Part shown: one piece after another, positions 22,421 to 30,103 of the stretch | How positions within the stretch are numbered: the stretch's first letter is position 1 | Layout of the letters: each line of letters starts with the position of its first letter | Virus record (IMG/VR): IMGVR_UViG_3300044855_000188 | Location: 1-45,073 of that record | Strand: one strand, 5' to 3' | Length of the DNA: 45,073 nt | DNA from: a virus | Translations under genes and position numbers: made by a program | Notes under the pieces: model-generated | Seen by the model: the letters and a program-made list of their open reading frames with translations, nothing else | What the model was told of the DNA's origin: nothing | Database searches by the model: none

Positions 22421-22652
22421 GGGTCAGGTGTTTTTGAATTTCTACAATGGGGCCGTCATACGGTTCCGGCGGAACTGCCCAGGCAATGATATCGAAGTCC
22501 AGGTGAAATTTCCGGTTAGCCGTCAGCCAGCCTTCAATCGGGTCGAAAAATCCGTACCCGAAAAAGCGGGTTTTGTCCCGGCGCTCTACCGTAATCGCGT
22601 AGAACCCGTGTTCATACGGCGTGCGGTCTGTAATCCAGTTCATTTTTTCCAT
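22410..22652 (-). CDS. DUF551-like small protein, 80 aa
   Basis: The pattern MNWITDRTPYEHGFYAITVE ... DIIAWAVPPEPYDG matches the DUF551-type phage proteins ('W.....P......YLV......VT.W.PLPEPP'). The function of that family is not known. It is followed, with an 11-bp overlap, by the 68-aa gene. Confidence 0.7.
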   Translation of the reverse strand: MEKMNWITDRTPYEHGFYAITVERRDKTRFFGYGFFDPIEGWLTANRKFHLDFDIIAWAVPPEPYDGPIVEIQKHLTHGR

Positions 22653-22658
22653 GAAAAA

Positions 22659-22754
22659 TTAGTTTTGTCGGTCGGCAAAAAATGCCGCCAGGGTGATGAA
22701 AAGTGAAAGTAGGAAAAAGGCCTTCATAAGGCGCTCAAAGTTGTTGTTTGTCAT
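22659..22754 (-). CDS. Membrane microprotein, 31 aa
   Basis: The 31 residues (MTNNNFERLMKAFFLLSLFI then TLAAFFADRQN) have one hydrophobic helix and a short polar tail. It lies 6 nt after the stop of the lysozyme-like gene. Function unknown; it may be a small holin-like or signalling peptide. Confidence 0.45.
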   Translation of the reverse strand: MTNNNFERLMKAFFLLSLFITLAAFFADRQN

Positions 22755-22760
22755 GGTATT

Positions 22761-23558
22761 CTATTGATAGTGTTGAAAATCTCCGCGTTTTTGCAGCGCG
22801 CTCAGCGCCGATTTGCCGCCCCGCAAAACCACTTCGTCAATACCGTTCCACATCGCCGCCTCCATTACTCTGCTTGCTCGGTGGTTGTTCGTTGCTACCT
22901 GCGTTCGCATCCATGCCGCCGTAACGGTGTCGCCCGTGCGGCCCGCTTTCAAGTGTCGCCACAGCGCGGAGCGCTTCAAGTTGCCGTACCCCCAGTTGAA
23001 CGCCAGCGAAGCTACCGCCAGTTGTTGGCGGCGGTTGGTGTTCGGCAGGTCGCGTTTGATCTGCTCGCATAATGAGTGAAATGTCTGGTACATCATTTTC
23101 CGTGCCTGCGCCTCGGTCACTTTCCAGCCCTGCCGTTTGCAGGTGCGTTTCCAATATTCGGAAAGATACCGGACGTGATTTCCGTACCCGATCGCCCACT
23201 CGCCCCCGTCCTTATACCGGCGAAGTTCAGCGCCGGGACGCCCCAACGCCTCGCGGCGTTTACTCTCGATGATAATACACCGAAAGTAATTTACGCTGCC
23301 GTCGTCGTTGTACCACAAGTTCGCCTTGCGCTTTGGCGCGCGCACGTGTTCAACCGGTAACGCGGACGCCTCGACCTGCATAACAGGCGCTTCTGCCTCT
23401 TCCGGGTCTTCGTCAGGGTATAGGCTATACGCATGGTACAGGTGCATCTTTTCCTCCTCCAGCGGTTTGCCCGGCCGGGTGGATTTGCGAACACCGTACA
23501 CCCAGATTCCGATTCCAATCAGCGCTACCAGCAGCCAGCCTTTGACTTCCTTATTCAT
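22761..23558 (-). CDS. Membrane-anchored lysozyme-like (GH24) protein, 265 aa
   Basis: Residues ~8-23 form an N-terminal membrane anchor (WLLVALIGIGIWVYGV). A charged linker follows, then a GH24-type domain from ~residue 90: YKDGGEWAIGYGNHV resembles the active-site strand of phage lysozymes (YKD..G.WTIGYG.T), and LAVASLAFNWGYGNLKRSAL the later 'ALVSFAFNxGxG' helix. The Thr of the classical Glu-Asp-Thr triad is Ala here and the spacing from the candidate Glu to Asp is longer, so activity is uncertain. The anchor could be a signal-arrest-release type. It is in the early block, away from the lysis cassette. Confidence 0.7.
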   Translation of the reverse strand: MNKEVKGWLLVALIGIGIWVYGVRKSTRPGKPLEEEKMHLYHAYSLYPDEDPEEAEAPVMQVEASALPVEHVRAPKRKANLWYNDDGSVNYFRCIIIESKRREALGRPGAELRRYKDGGEWAIGYGNHVRYLSEYWKRTCKRQGWKVTEAQARKMMYQTFHSLCEQIKRDLPNTNRRQQLAVASLAFNWGYGNLKRSALWRHLKAGRTGDTVTAAWMRTQVATNNHRASRVMEAAMWNGIDEVVLRGGKSALSALQKRGDFQHYQ

Positions 23559-23560
23559 AA

Positions 23561-24004
23561 TTAGAAAGGTAAGTCGCCTCCGTCGTCAACGGTCGGCGCG
23601 ATAAAAGTTTGCGGTTTCGATTCCGGCGCTCTTGCGCCCGGCGGCGGCGGAACCGGTATATTTTCCGGCAGTCCGTCCTGTTTGTCTTGCTTTTCCAGGC
23701 GGCGAACAGTTGACGCGACTACTTCCGTAATCGTGCGCTGTTGGCCGTCTTTTTCGTATTTGCGATACGTTATTTTGCCCACAATGCACACAAGTACGCC
23801 TTTTTTCAGCCCGGCGCAGCGTTCGGCGAGCTCACGCCATACGACGATGTTGTGCCACTCGGTAGTTTCCTGCCATTGCCCGGCCTTGTCCTTATAGGAC
23901 TCAGACGTGGCCACGGAAAAGCGGGCAATAGTTGTGCCGCCCTCAAGCGTTCGGATTTCGGGATCCCCGCCAATGCGGCCGATAAGTGTAAGTTGGTTTA
24001 TCAT
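23561..24004 (-). CDS. ssb: Single-stranded DNA-binding protein, 147 aa
   Basis: The N-terminal OB fold is intact: MINQLTLIGRIGGDPEIRTLEGGTTIARFSVATSE, then EWHNIVVWRELAERC and GVLVCIVGKITYRKYEKDGQQR. The C-terminus (DDGGDLPF) is the acidic tip by which SSB recruits other replication proteins. Length is usual. It should protect ssDNA for the primase-helicase and the RecE/RecT pair. The stop is 2 nt upstream of the lysozyme-like start. Confidence 0.95.
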   Translation of the reverse strand: MINQLTLIGRIGGDPEIRTLEGGTTIARFSVATSESYKDKAGQWQETTEWHNIVVWRELAERCAGLKKGVLVCIVGKITYRKYEKDGQQRTITEVVASTVRRLEKQDKQDGLPENIPVPPPPGARAPESKPQTFIAPTVDDGGDLPF

Positions 24005-24052
24005 TTCGAAAAAAAATTTTGCCCAGCCGGAGCGGGCGTGAGAAAAAAAATG

Positions 24053-24310
24053 TTAAATGTTCTCAAATTCCATTTCAGCCGCTTTCAGTTGCGCGGCCAG
24101 GTGGCGACGGTAATCGGCCAGAAATTGCTCCGCAAATTTCGGCATGCCATTTTTTAAATCAAACGAATCCAAAAAAGTGCCGTTTGAGTGCAGCACGATA
24201 GTGCCAGTCCCGTCCAGCGTGAACCCCTTGTCGAACGCCAGCAGCAGGCGTTTGATCTCGGAAATTCGGTTTGAAAGTTGAACGGCGGCATCGAGTTGTT
24301 GCTGTGTCAT
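24053..24310 (-). CDS. Small helical protein, 85 aa
   Basis: From ATG 24310 the protein is MTQQQLDAAVQLSNRISEIK, ending AAQLKAAEMEFENI, with helices on both sides of a short beta part (GTGTIVLHSNGTFLD). It lies 48 nt upstream of ssb. A longer frame to 24367 would code the downstream (CA)n run as His-Thr repeats, so the shorter start, with the CA run as leader, is preferred. Function unknown. Confidence 0.6.
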   Translation of the reverse strand: MTQQQLDAAVQLSNRISEIKRLLLAFDKGFTLDGTGTIVLHSNGTFLDSFDLKNGMPKFAEQFLADYRRHLAAQLKAAEMEFENI

Positions 24311-24311
24311 G

Positions 24312-24338
24312 GTGTGTGTGTGTGTGTGTGTGTGTGTG
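24312..24338. repeat. (GT)n / (CA)n microsatellite leader
   Basis: Twenty-seven bases of alternating G and T lie directly upstream of the 85-aa gene; on its mRNA they are a (CA)n leader. Shorter CA-rich runs precede several other starts in the window. Being a slippage-prone repeat in a leader, it could vary in length between isolates. Confidence 0.8.
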
Positions 24339-24341
24339 AAT

Positions 24342-25034
24342 TTAGCGCGCATGCCAAGAAGTGACAACGTGATTTGTGCGCCAGTGCGTTGGCCGGCCGT
24401 TTTGAAACCGAATTATGTACCTCTCTCTGCGGTACAGAGCTAGAAATTCACCTGACAAGTCCGGGTAATCATCGGCAAACTGGTCATTGTCGACCCAGCT
24501 TGCCGGATTATAGTTAATATGGTCGAATCCAAATTCTACCCCTAATGTGGGGAATTGAATCCTTTGGGACGTAAGGTCGGGCCCGTTGTACATGTTGCCG
24601 TAATATCGTTGATAAGGAGTTCCGTAGAGCTTCATAACTAAGTTTTTGAACTCGCGCACGATAATTACGTACTCGTTACCAGACTCATCAACCTTGTATT
24701 CGGTTATTTTCTTTCCAATTGGAACCATGTCCCCATCGGCATTCACGAATACATCTTCTACTCTGTATTGGGTCGGGAGACTGGACAAGAACTCTTCTTG
24801 TTCGGCAGAAAACGCAGCCATAAGCCGCGAAAATTCTGCGCGATCCAGAACGATTTTTACGCTGGTGTTTTTAGGCGCGCCAATGTTGGCGCACAACTTT
24901 TCTGCTTCCAGTCCGTTAACTCCGAACCAGCAGAAATTCTTTTCTGCCACGGCGCAACCGTTAATGATATATTTTTCGCCGCGTTTCTCTGCCGTGAAAA
25001 CCCGGCCTGATTGAGAGGTAAATTCGTGTGCCAT
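24342..25034 (-). CDS. Protein of unknown function, 230 aa
   Basis: A soluble protein starting MAHEFTSQSGRVFTAEKRGEKYIINGC. It is rich in Tyr, Phe, Asn and Asp, with a central charged helical part (LDRAEFSRLMAAFSAEQEEFL) and a Tyr/Gly/Asn-rich segment (YGTPYQRYYGNMYNG). I recognise no family. It has its own promoter (TATCTTTG, 25082-25089) and a leader that closely resembles the one before the 86-aa gene at 34130-34390. It seems more A/T-rich than its neighbours. Possibly an accessory (moron) gene. Confidence 0.65.
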   Translation of the reverse strand: MAHEFTSQSGRVFTAEKRGEKYIINGCAVAEKNFCWFGVNGLEAEKLCANIGAPKNTSVKIVLDRAEFSRLMAAFSAEQEEFLSSLPTQYRVEDVFVNADGDMVPIGKKITEYKVDESGNEYVIIVREFKNLVMKLYGTPYQRYYGNMYNGPDLTSQRIQFPTLGVEFGFDHINYNPASWVDNDQFADDYPDLSGEFLALYRRERYIIRFQNGRPTHWRTNHVVTSWHAR

Positions 25035-25081
25035 AACTCAAAAATTTAAAGAGTAAAAAATGTGTTGTTTCAATTACCGTA

Positions 25082-25089
25082 CAAAGATA
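25082..25089 (-). promoter_or_regulatory. -7 box TATCTTTG within a duplicated leader
   Basis: The minus strand reads TTGCGCAGATTTGCATAACG-tccg-TATCTTTG, with a TTG element about 21 nt upstream as in Bacteroidota promoters (-33/-7). About 100 bp around it (25035-25135) closely resembles 34391-34490. Confidence 0.65.
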
Positions 25090-25132
25090 CGGACGTTATG
25101 CAAATCTGCGCAAGTTTTTTGCAAACTTTTTT

Positions 25133-26602
25133 TCAACTTTTTTTTCCAAGTGTCGGCCAGTTCCAGTCCTGCCCGAAAACCGCGTCGGCAAAATCAGCCC
25201 TTTTCTGCCGAGATTCAAAAACATAACGCGCCCACCCGCGCTTATATCCGCGTTCCTTTTCGATGCGCTCCAAGTCTGCCAGCGTTCGCGCGCGCCCTAC
25301 CTCCCGGCTCTGATTGCGGCGAAGTTGCAGCCGATCTTCGGCGGTAAGTTCCCGCAGTTCGCCGTCGGCCTGCTTCACCTGCCGGCCTTTCCCCTGCACC
25401 TCCAGCCCGCAATAAGGACACGCAGGCACATGCGGCTCGAATACAGCGTAACAGCCCTTGCACATGGTCACGCGCACGTTCGGTTCTTCGCCGTCCTTTT
25501 TCTTTTTCTTTTTCCGTTCCTCGCCGTCCAGGCTCCATGCCCGATCTTCGTCAGGAAGCCCGTGGGTCAGCACGTTGCCGACGTGATCTAATATTACGGC
25601 GCGCTCCTTCCCTTCCATTGTGCGCAGCGCCCGCCCGACCTGTTGCAGGTACAGCCCGGTTGACTGGGTAGGGCGGAGCAGGATTGCGCCAGCGATAGCC
25701 GGAATATCCGTACCCTCGCTAATAATATCGCATGACGTCACAACCTGGACGCTGCCGGTCGCCAGTCCGTTCAATATCGCGGCGCGCTGTGCGTCTTCCA
25801 TCGAACCGTCAACGGCGTACGACTTATATCCGGCGGCCTGGAACTCCGCAGCGACGTGCTGCGCGTGTTTCACCGAAACGCAAAAGGCAACGGCAGGCAG
25901 TCCGTTCAACGTGCGGCGGTAATGTTCGACGGCGTTGCCCGTGATCTGTGGCTTGTCCATGCGCGTTTCGAGTTCGTGCTTATCGAAGTCCCCCATTCGC
26001 GAACGAACCCCGGAAAGGTCAACCCTGTCTTTCGGCACATAGATTGCGGGCTTAACCAGGTAGCCGCCTGCAATGAGTTCGGAGACGGTTGGCCCCATAA
26101 TCAGCGTATCGTACACGCCGCCAGCCGTCACGCCAAGCCCCATCCCGTCGCCGCGAACAGGCGTAGCCGTCACGCCTAATTGATATGCGTTCGGAAATTC
26201 TGCCAGAATATCCCGGTACGTCTTGCTTACAACGTGGTGACACTCGTCGGTAATAATAAGGTCGAACGGCATTTTCCGAAAATAATGCGTTCGCTTCGCC
26301 ATGGTCTGCACCATCGCTACCTGCACCGGTGCGCGATAGTTCGGAGTGTAAGCTGGATTAATTAGCCCCGGCTGGATTCCGGCGCGTTGCAGCGCCTTCG
26401 CGGTCTGCCTGAGTAGTTCGATGCGATGTACCAGGATCAGTATGCGCTTGCCGCGCGCGCTGGACGTGGCGGCGATGTGCGAAAATACGACCGTCTTCCC
26501 CCCACCGGTGGGTAGTACCAGCAGCGGCGAACGCGCGCCCTGTAAATACGCCTGCCGAATTCGCTCAACGGCCGTTTGTTGGTACGGTCTAAGCGTTACC
26601 AT
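25133..26602 (-). CDS. SF2 DEAD/DEAH-type helicase (RadD-like), 489 aa
   Basis: From ATG 26602 (MVTLRPYQQTAVERIRQAYL) the motifs run in order: Q-like start, Walker A PTGGGKT, LILVHRIELLRQ (Ia), TDECHH (II), GVTATP (III), then the second RecA fold with DIISEGTDIPA and QQVGRALRT (VI). A Cys4 zinc ribbon (CKGC ... CPYCG) and a Lys/Glu-rich insert follow. It resembles RadD and phage DNA helicases acting in recombination or replication restart. The start overlaps the HTH gene by 14 bp; the stop is near the 230-aa gene's promoter. Confidence 0.9.
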   Translation of the reverse strand: MVTLRPYQQTAVERIRQAYLQGARSPLLVLPTGGGKTVVFSHIAATSSARGKRILILVHRIELLRQTAKALQRAGIQPGLINPAYTPNYRAPVQVAMVQTMAKRTHYFRKMPFDLIITDECHHVVSKTYRDILAEFPNAYQLGVTATPVRGDGMGLGVTAGGVYDTLIMGPTVSELIAGGYLVKPAIYVPKDRVDLSGVRSRMGDFDKHELETRMDKPQITGNAVEHYRRTLNGLPAVAFCVSVKHAQHVAAEFQAAGYKSYAVDGSMEDAQRAAILNGLATGSVQVVTSCDIISEGTDIPAIAGAILLRPTQSTGLYLQQVGRALRTMEGKERAVILDHVGNVLTHGLPDEDRAWSLDGEERKKKKKKDGEEPNVRVTMCKGCYAVFEPHVPACPYCGLEVQGKGRQVKQADGELRELTAEDRLQLRRNQSREVGRARTLADLERIEKERGYKRGWARYVFESRQKRADFADAVFGQDWNWPTLGKKS

Positions 26603-26783
26603 CGCGCACCTCCTTTTCCCGCTTTTGCAGAGCCGCCTCCAGTTGTGCCAGCAGCGTGAGCGTTTTCGTACCCTTTTTCCAGCGCTCGACAACGCTTCGG
26701 TCAACGCCCGCGTCCATACACAACTGCGTGAGGTTAGTTCCGGCGGCCTTGCACCGCGCCTTCAGATTCTCGATAATGTCCAT
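26589..26783 (-). CDS. Small HTH DNA-binding protein, 64 aa
   Basis: The 64 residues hold a helix-turn-helix of Cro/C1 type (GTNLTQLCMDAGVDRSVVERWKKGTKTLTLLAQLE, residues ~15-50). It is the first gene after the divergent promoter and overlaps the helicase gene by 14 bp. The position suggests a regulator of the early operons, perhaps repressing its own promoter. It lacks any extra domain, so it is more Cro-like than CI-like. Confidence 0.75.
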   Translation of the reverse strand: MDIIENLKARCKAAGTNLTQLCMDAGVDRSVVERWKKGTKTLTLLAQLEAALQKREKEVRDGNA

Positions 26784-26813
26784 ATTTTATTTTTGTTTGA
26801 AAAAAATCCGGTG

Positions 26814-26850
26814 CAAAGTTACGCAAATTCGCGCAAACGTTGTATCTTTG
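26814..26850. promoter_or_regulatory. Divergent early promoters
   Basis: Two face-to-back -7 boxes lie 21 bp apart: TAACTTTG on the minus strand (26814-26821), firing toward the HTH gene and the early block, and TATCTTTG on the plus strand (26843-26850), firing toward the RecE/RecT operon. Between them is CGCAAATTCGCGCAAACG, with an imperfect repeat GCAAA. Only one polymerase can likely bind at a time, so this is a natural control point. Confidence 0.65.
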
Positions 26851-26902
26851 CCCAAGATTTTTTTTTCACCGGCATATTGCCATTAACACACACCTTATTA
26901 TT

Positions 26903-27757
26903 ATGCTCACACGCGACGATTACCACGCCGACGTCAGCCGGATCAGCAAGTCCGGTCTTGACTTGATTGCCAGAAGCCCGTATCATTATTGGGCGAAATA
27001 CATTAACCCCGACCGACCGGCCGAAATGCCGAAAAAACACTTCGTGGTCGGCTCGATCACGAACGACGTGCTGCTCCAGCCCCACCTGCTGGATAGCCAA
27101 TACGCTATCCTGCCGCCGGATGCGCCGCGCCGTCCGACGGCTGCGCAGATTAACGCGAAAAAACCAAGCGAAGAAACGCAATTTGCGCTCGAATGGTGGG
27201 CGGCGTTCAATCACGGCCTCAACGGCCGCACGGTTGTCGAATCGGACGATTACGATAAGGCATGTCGCATGCGCGACGCCGTACATGCGCACCCTGCCGC
27301 CAGTGTCTTGTTGAGAGACGGCGTTGCAGAAAAGACGTTGAAATTCACGGAACCTGAAACGGGGGCGAAGTGCAAGTGCCGCCCGGACTGGATCGGGAAG
27401 TTAGGCAGCGGTCATATCCTGATTGACTTGAAAACCACCACAGACGCCAGCCCGGATTCGTTCGGCCGCTCCGCGCTTTCGTGGCGCTATCATGTGCAGG
27501 CAGCCTTCTATTCCGAGGGCTTCTACCACGCGACTGGAAATTTTCCGCAGATTTTCGGATTTGTCGTAGTGGAAAAGGAATACCCCTTCGCCGTTGCGTG
27601 TTACTACGCGGATGAGCGAACCCTGGAACTCGGTCACAAGGCATATATGCGCGACCTTCGCACCTACCTTGACTGCCTGCAGGCGGGCGTTTGGCCGGGG
27701 TATTCCGACCAGTTAGAGCGGTTGGCGCTCCCAGAGTATATATTTAAGCAACTTTGA
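26903..27757 (+). CDS. PD-(D/E)XK exonuclease-like protein (RecE-type), 284 aa
   Basis: Starting MLTRDDYHADVSRISKSGLDLIARSPYHYW, this matches the RecE-like PDDEXK family (DUF3799-type) that resects dsDNA ends: 'KSALD.....P..Y...', a central CRPDWIG and HILIDLKTT, giving the D...D-x-K site, and the later WRYHVQAAFYSEGF. It is the first gene of the plus-strand operon and precedes the RecT-like gene by 27 nt, the standard nuclease/annealase pairing. The leader carries ACACACACC and no Shine-Dalgarno sequence. Confidence 0.88.
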   Translation: MLTRDDYHADVSRISKSGLDLIARSPYHYWAKYINPDRPAEMPKKHFVVGSITNDVLLQPHLLDSQYAILPPDAPRRPTAAQINAKKPSEETQFALEWWAAFNHGLNGRTVVESDDYDKACRMRDAVHAHPAASVLLRDGVAEKTLKFTEPETGAKCKCRPDWIGKLGSGHILIDLKTTTDASPDSFGRSALSWRYHVQAAFYSEGFYHATGNFPQIFGFVVVEKEYPFAVACYYADERTLELGHKAYMRDLRTYLDCLQAGVWPGYSDQLERLALPEYIFKQL

Positions 27758-27784
27758 TTTTACAACAAAAACATTTTCAATATT

Positions 27785-28588
27785 ATGAAAAAAGAACTTT
27801 CAATCCAGCCGCAAAACGTCAGCGTATATGCCAGCGGCGATGCTTTCGAGCAGGGGCAGCGCGTGGCGAAAATGCTGTCCACCACCACGATGGTGCCAAA
27901 GGACTACCAAGGCAACATCGCGAACTGCCTCGTGGCGCTGGAAATGGCGAACCGCATCGGCACGTCACCGCTGATGGTGATGCAGAACCTGCATATCATA
28001 CACGGCCGGCCGTCGTGGTCAGCGACGTACCTAATCGCCTGTATCAATACGTCAGGCAAGTTTTCCCCGCTCCGCTTTCAGTTATCCGGCGACGGTGATG
28101 CGCGGCAATGTTTCGCCGTCGCTAAGGACTTGGCCAGCGGCGAAATTTTGGAGGGGCCGCCCGTTTCAATTGGGATGGCAAAAAAAGAGGGATGGTTCAG
28201 CAAGACAGGCAGTAAGTGGCAGTCAATGCCGGACTTGATGCTGCGTTACCGTGCCGCCGCGTTCTTTTCGCGCCTGTACGCCCCGGAGGTAGCGATGGGA
28301 CTACTCACCGCTGACGAAGTACACGACATCGAATATCACGACGTTACGCCGCCGCGCGTGCCTTCTTCGCCTATACCGGTCGTTGATCAGTTGAACGCCG
28401 CAATTAGCGCCCAGCACGCAGCACCAGCCCCGGCGAAGCCAGCCCCGGCGTCACGTCAGGCAGCAGCGGATATTAACGCCGCAATCACAACGGCGAACGC
28501 TGCTAAGCCTGCCACCGAAGCCACAGACGCCGAATATATTGAATACACGGACGAACCTACCGAACAGGTAGACGAACACCTTATATAG
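27785..28588 (+). CDS. RecT-like single-strand annealing protein, 267 aa
   Basis: The N-terminal two-thirds match the RecT-like family of Bacteroidota phages: PKDYQGNIANCLVALEMANRIGTSPL, VMQNLHIIHGRPSWSATYLIACIN and FSPLRFQLSGDGD, then the motif WQSMPDLMLRYRAAAFF. The C-terminal third is an Ala/Pro-rich linker (APAPAKPAPASRQAA) with an acidic tail. It anneals complementary ssDNA made by the upstream nuclease. It ends 6 nt before a strong terminator. Confidence 0.88.
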   Translation: MKKELSIQPQNVSVYASGDAFEQGQRVAKMLSTTTMVPKDYQGNIANCLVALEMANRIGTSPLMVMQNLHIIHGRPSWSATYLIACINTSGKFSPLRFQLSGDGDARQCFAVAKDLASGEILEGPPVSIGMAKKEGWFSKTGSKWQSMPDLMLRYRAAAFFSRLYAPEVAMGLLTADEVHDIEYHDVTPPRVPSSPIPVVDQLNAAISAQHAAPAPAKPAPASRQAAADINAAITTANAAKPATEATDAEYIEYTDEPTEQVDEHLI

Positions 28589-28594
28589 TAACAC

Positions 28595-28629
28595 GCCCCG
28601 GCGAACTTGTGTTTGCCGGGGCATTTTTT
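28595..28629 (+). terminator. Rho-independent terminator of the RecE/RecT operon
   Basis: GCCCCGGC (28595-28602) pairs perfectly with GCCGGGGC (28615-28622) around a 12-nt loop, followed by A and six T. It lies 6 nt after the RecT-like stop. Confidence 0.88.
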
Positions 28630-28636
28630 CTGAATT

Positions 28637-28774
28637 ATGAAACTCGATCCATTTTCCCCCGTCCGCCCCAAACGCCCCAAAACACGCACGCCTAAGCCCA
28701 AGCCAGCGACCGGACTCAAGGCATACCAGCGCGCACAGGCATTGTTAGCGCTATGCGACGGCGAACCTTTCTAA
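28637..28774 (+). CDS. Pro/Lys-rich microprotein, 45 aa (uncertain)
   Basis: The frame starts MKLDPFSPVRPKRPKTRTPK and ends AYQRAQALLALCDGEPF. The first half is basic and Pro-rich, as in small nucleic-acid-binding phage peptides, the second half helical. It lies beyond the terminator, so it would need readthrough, and its stop overlaps the convergent fibre-chaperone gene by 4 bp. Confidence 0.4.
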   Translation: MKLDPFSPVRPKRPKTRTPKPKPATGLKAYQRAQALLALCDGEPF

Positions 28775-29199
28775 GCCTGTATTATTGGCTCCTTTTCCGG
28801 CGGATCAGGAAACGCAACGTAAGGCCATGCCGGGTCTGTCGTAATTGTACGCAGCGCGTGTCGGTATTCGCGCCATCGCTGCGCCTCATCAGCCGTCAGT
28901 GGCGCGTCAGGTAATTGCGTCCAGTCCGATGCGGCCAACAGGTAGTTGCGCCTTGATCGCTGAAACGCTGCATGGCGCTGAACCTCTGTATCGTCAGGCT
29001 CCACCGCCCAGCGTTCGCCGTCCCAGCGCGCTACTTCGCCCTTGCTCCAGTCAGGCGGCGGCGTCAGCGTAGCGTTTACCGGCAATAGGTATTTGCCCGG
29101 CTCCAGCGGATTCGGGTCGGCGTATTCCCATGACGTGTACCTGCCCGTGTCGTCGTAACAATAGACGGGCACGGGTTCGTGTGTGTGTTGTGTGTTCAT
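28771..29199 (-). CDS. Tail fibre assembly chaperone, 142 aa
   Basis: The C-terminal 'RRNYLLAASDWTQLPDAPLTADEAQRW' followed by 'REYRHALRTI' is the hallmark of the tail-fibre-assembly/XkdW-type chaperones ('R..LL..SDW..LPD.PL.....WR.YR..LRDI'). It directly follows the collar-domain fibre, which it should help fold. The start region encodes NTQHTHE from a CA-rich stretch. Length is usual. Confidence 0.85.
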   Translation of the reverse strand: MNTQHTHEPVPVYCYDDTGRYTSWEYADPNPLEPGKYLLPVNATLTPPPDWSKGEVARWDGERWAVEPDDTEVQRHAAFQRSRRNYLLAASDWTQLPDAPLTADEAQRWREYRHALRTITTDPAWPYVAFPDPPEKEPIIQA

Positions 29200-29214
29200 A
29201 TTATCAATGATTGT

Positions 29215-30087
29215 TTATTGCCATTTGATTGCGTATAGCAGGGCAATGTTTCGCGGTCTCGTTTCCCCTTCGCCGCCGACCTGCGCCTGCGTCATCGTGG
29301 TTGTGCTATCGTTGCTATTCGCTACGGTCGTTGCATACGGACTGCTCCCGTTGTTGTTAATTCCTCCGAGCGTCTGCATACGAAGAAAGTGCGTGTGCGC
29401 TTCGGTCGCGTAGCCCTGTGCCGAACCAAACACGCGCCCAACGTCAAGTCCGCGCCCGTCGTCCCAGCCCCGTACGAACTCACCGCGCAAGTCTGGCAGA
29501 TTGAACGTCGTGCTTCCGTTTCCGACGCCGAACGTCGTGCCGATCTTCGCGAACAGCCCGGCGTACAGCGAGCGTGATACCGCAGCGCCATTGCACTTGA
29601 ACCAGCCCGTCGGCGGCGTATTCATTGCGAACGCCGCCACGCTCCCGATCAGTTGATCGTTCAGCGTAGCCAGGTCGGCAGCGCGCCCGATTTCCGACCA
29701 CGCCCCGAACGTTGGCCCGTCCGTAATCCGGCGCGTCCAGATTCGGTCAACGGTGATCGAGTGATACACTTGATAAGAGTACCCAAGCGTGACGTATTCG
29801 ACCACCTGGACGAACCCCTCGCTTGCGCCCGTCGGCTTGTTGGTTGTTGCCGTCGTGGCGTACCACCAGCCGGTATCCAGCAGGCTGTTTAGATTGCCAG
29901 CGTACACAGGTACGCCTGTTGTACCGAAGCCTAAGTTGTCAATTTTTTGCTTCAGCCACGCCGTCCGGTTGGCGAGTTGCTTGCCCTGAAGGTTAGCAAT
30001 GCCGGAAGAACCGCCCAATACCGGGTCGGTCGTTTCTAATTGATATATACCGGCTTCGTACACCGGTGATTCAGTCAGATTTGCCAT
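29215..30087 (-). CDS. Tail fibre with collar domain, 290 aa
   Basis: Residues 1-50 (TDPVLGGSSGIANLQGKQLANRTAWLK) are a typical P2/Mu fibre N-terminus that attaches to the baseplate. Residues ~150-215 form a phage tail-collar domain: PPTGWFKCNGAAVSRSLYAGLFAKIGTTFG then FNLPDLRGEFVRGWD. The C-terminal end (ETRPRNIALLYAIKW) is the conserved 'RP.N.ALLY.IK' tip. It is a receptor-binding protein distinct from the fibre cassettes at the window ends, so this phage may have two or more fibre types. It is followed by its chaperone. Confidence 0.9.
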   Translation of the reverse strand: MANLTESPVYEAGIYQLETTDPVLGGSSGIANLQGKQLANRTAWLKQKIDNLGFGTTGVPVYAGNLNSLLDTGWWYATTATTNKPTGASEGFVQVVEYVTLGYSYQVYHSITVDRIWTRRITDGPTFGAWSEIGRAADLATLNDQLIGSVAAFAMNTPPTGWFKCNGAAVSRSLYAGLFAKIGTTFGVGNGSTTFNLPDLRGEFVRGWDDGRGLDVGRVFGSAQGYATEAHTHFLRMQTLGGINNNGSSPYATTVANSNDSTTTMTQAQVGGEGETRPRNIALLYAIKWQ

Positions 30088-30103
30088 TTTTTCGATTTTT
30101 CAG

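Noticed and set aside
24312-24367. Longer start of the 85-aa gene with a His-Thr repeat
   Set aside because: The repeat is the (CA)n leader read as codons; the ATG at 24310 gives a normal protein start and the longer frame overlaps the upstream gene.
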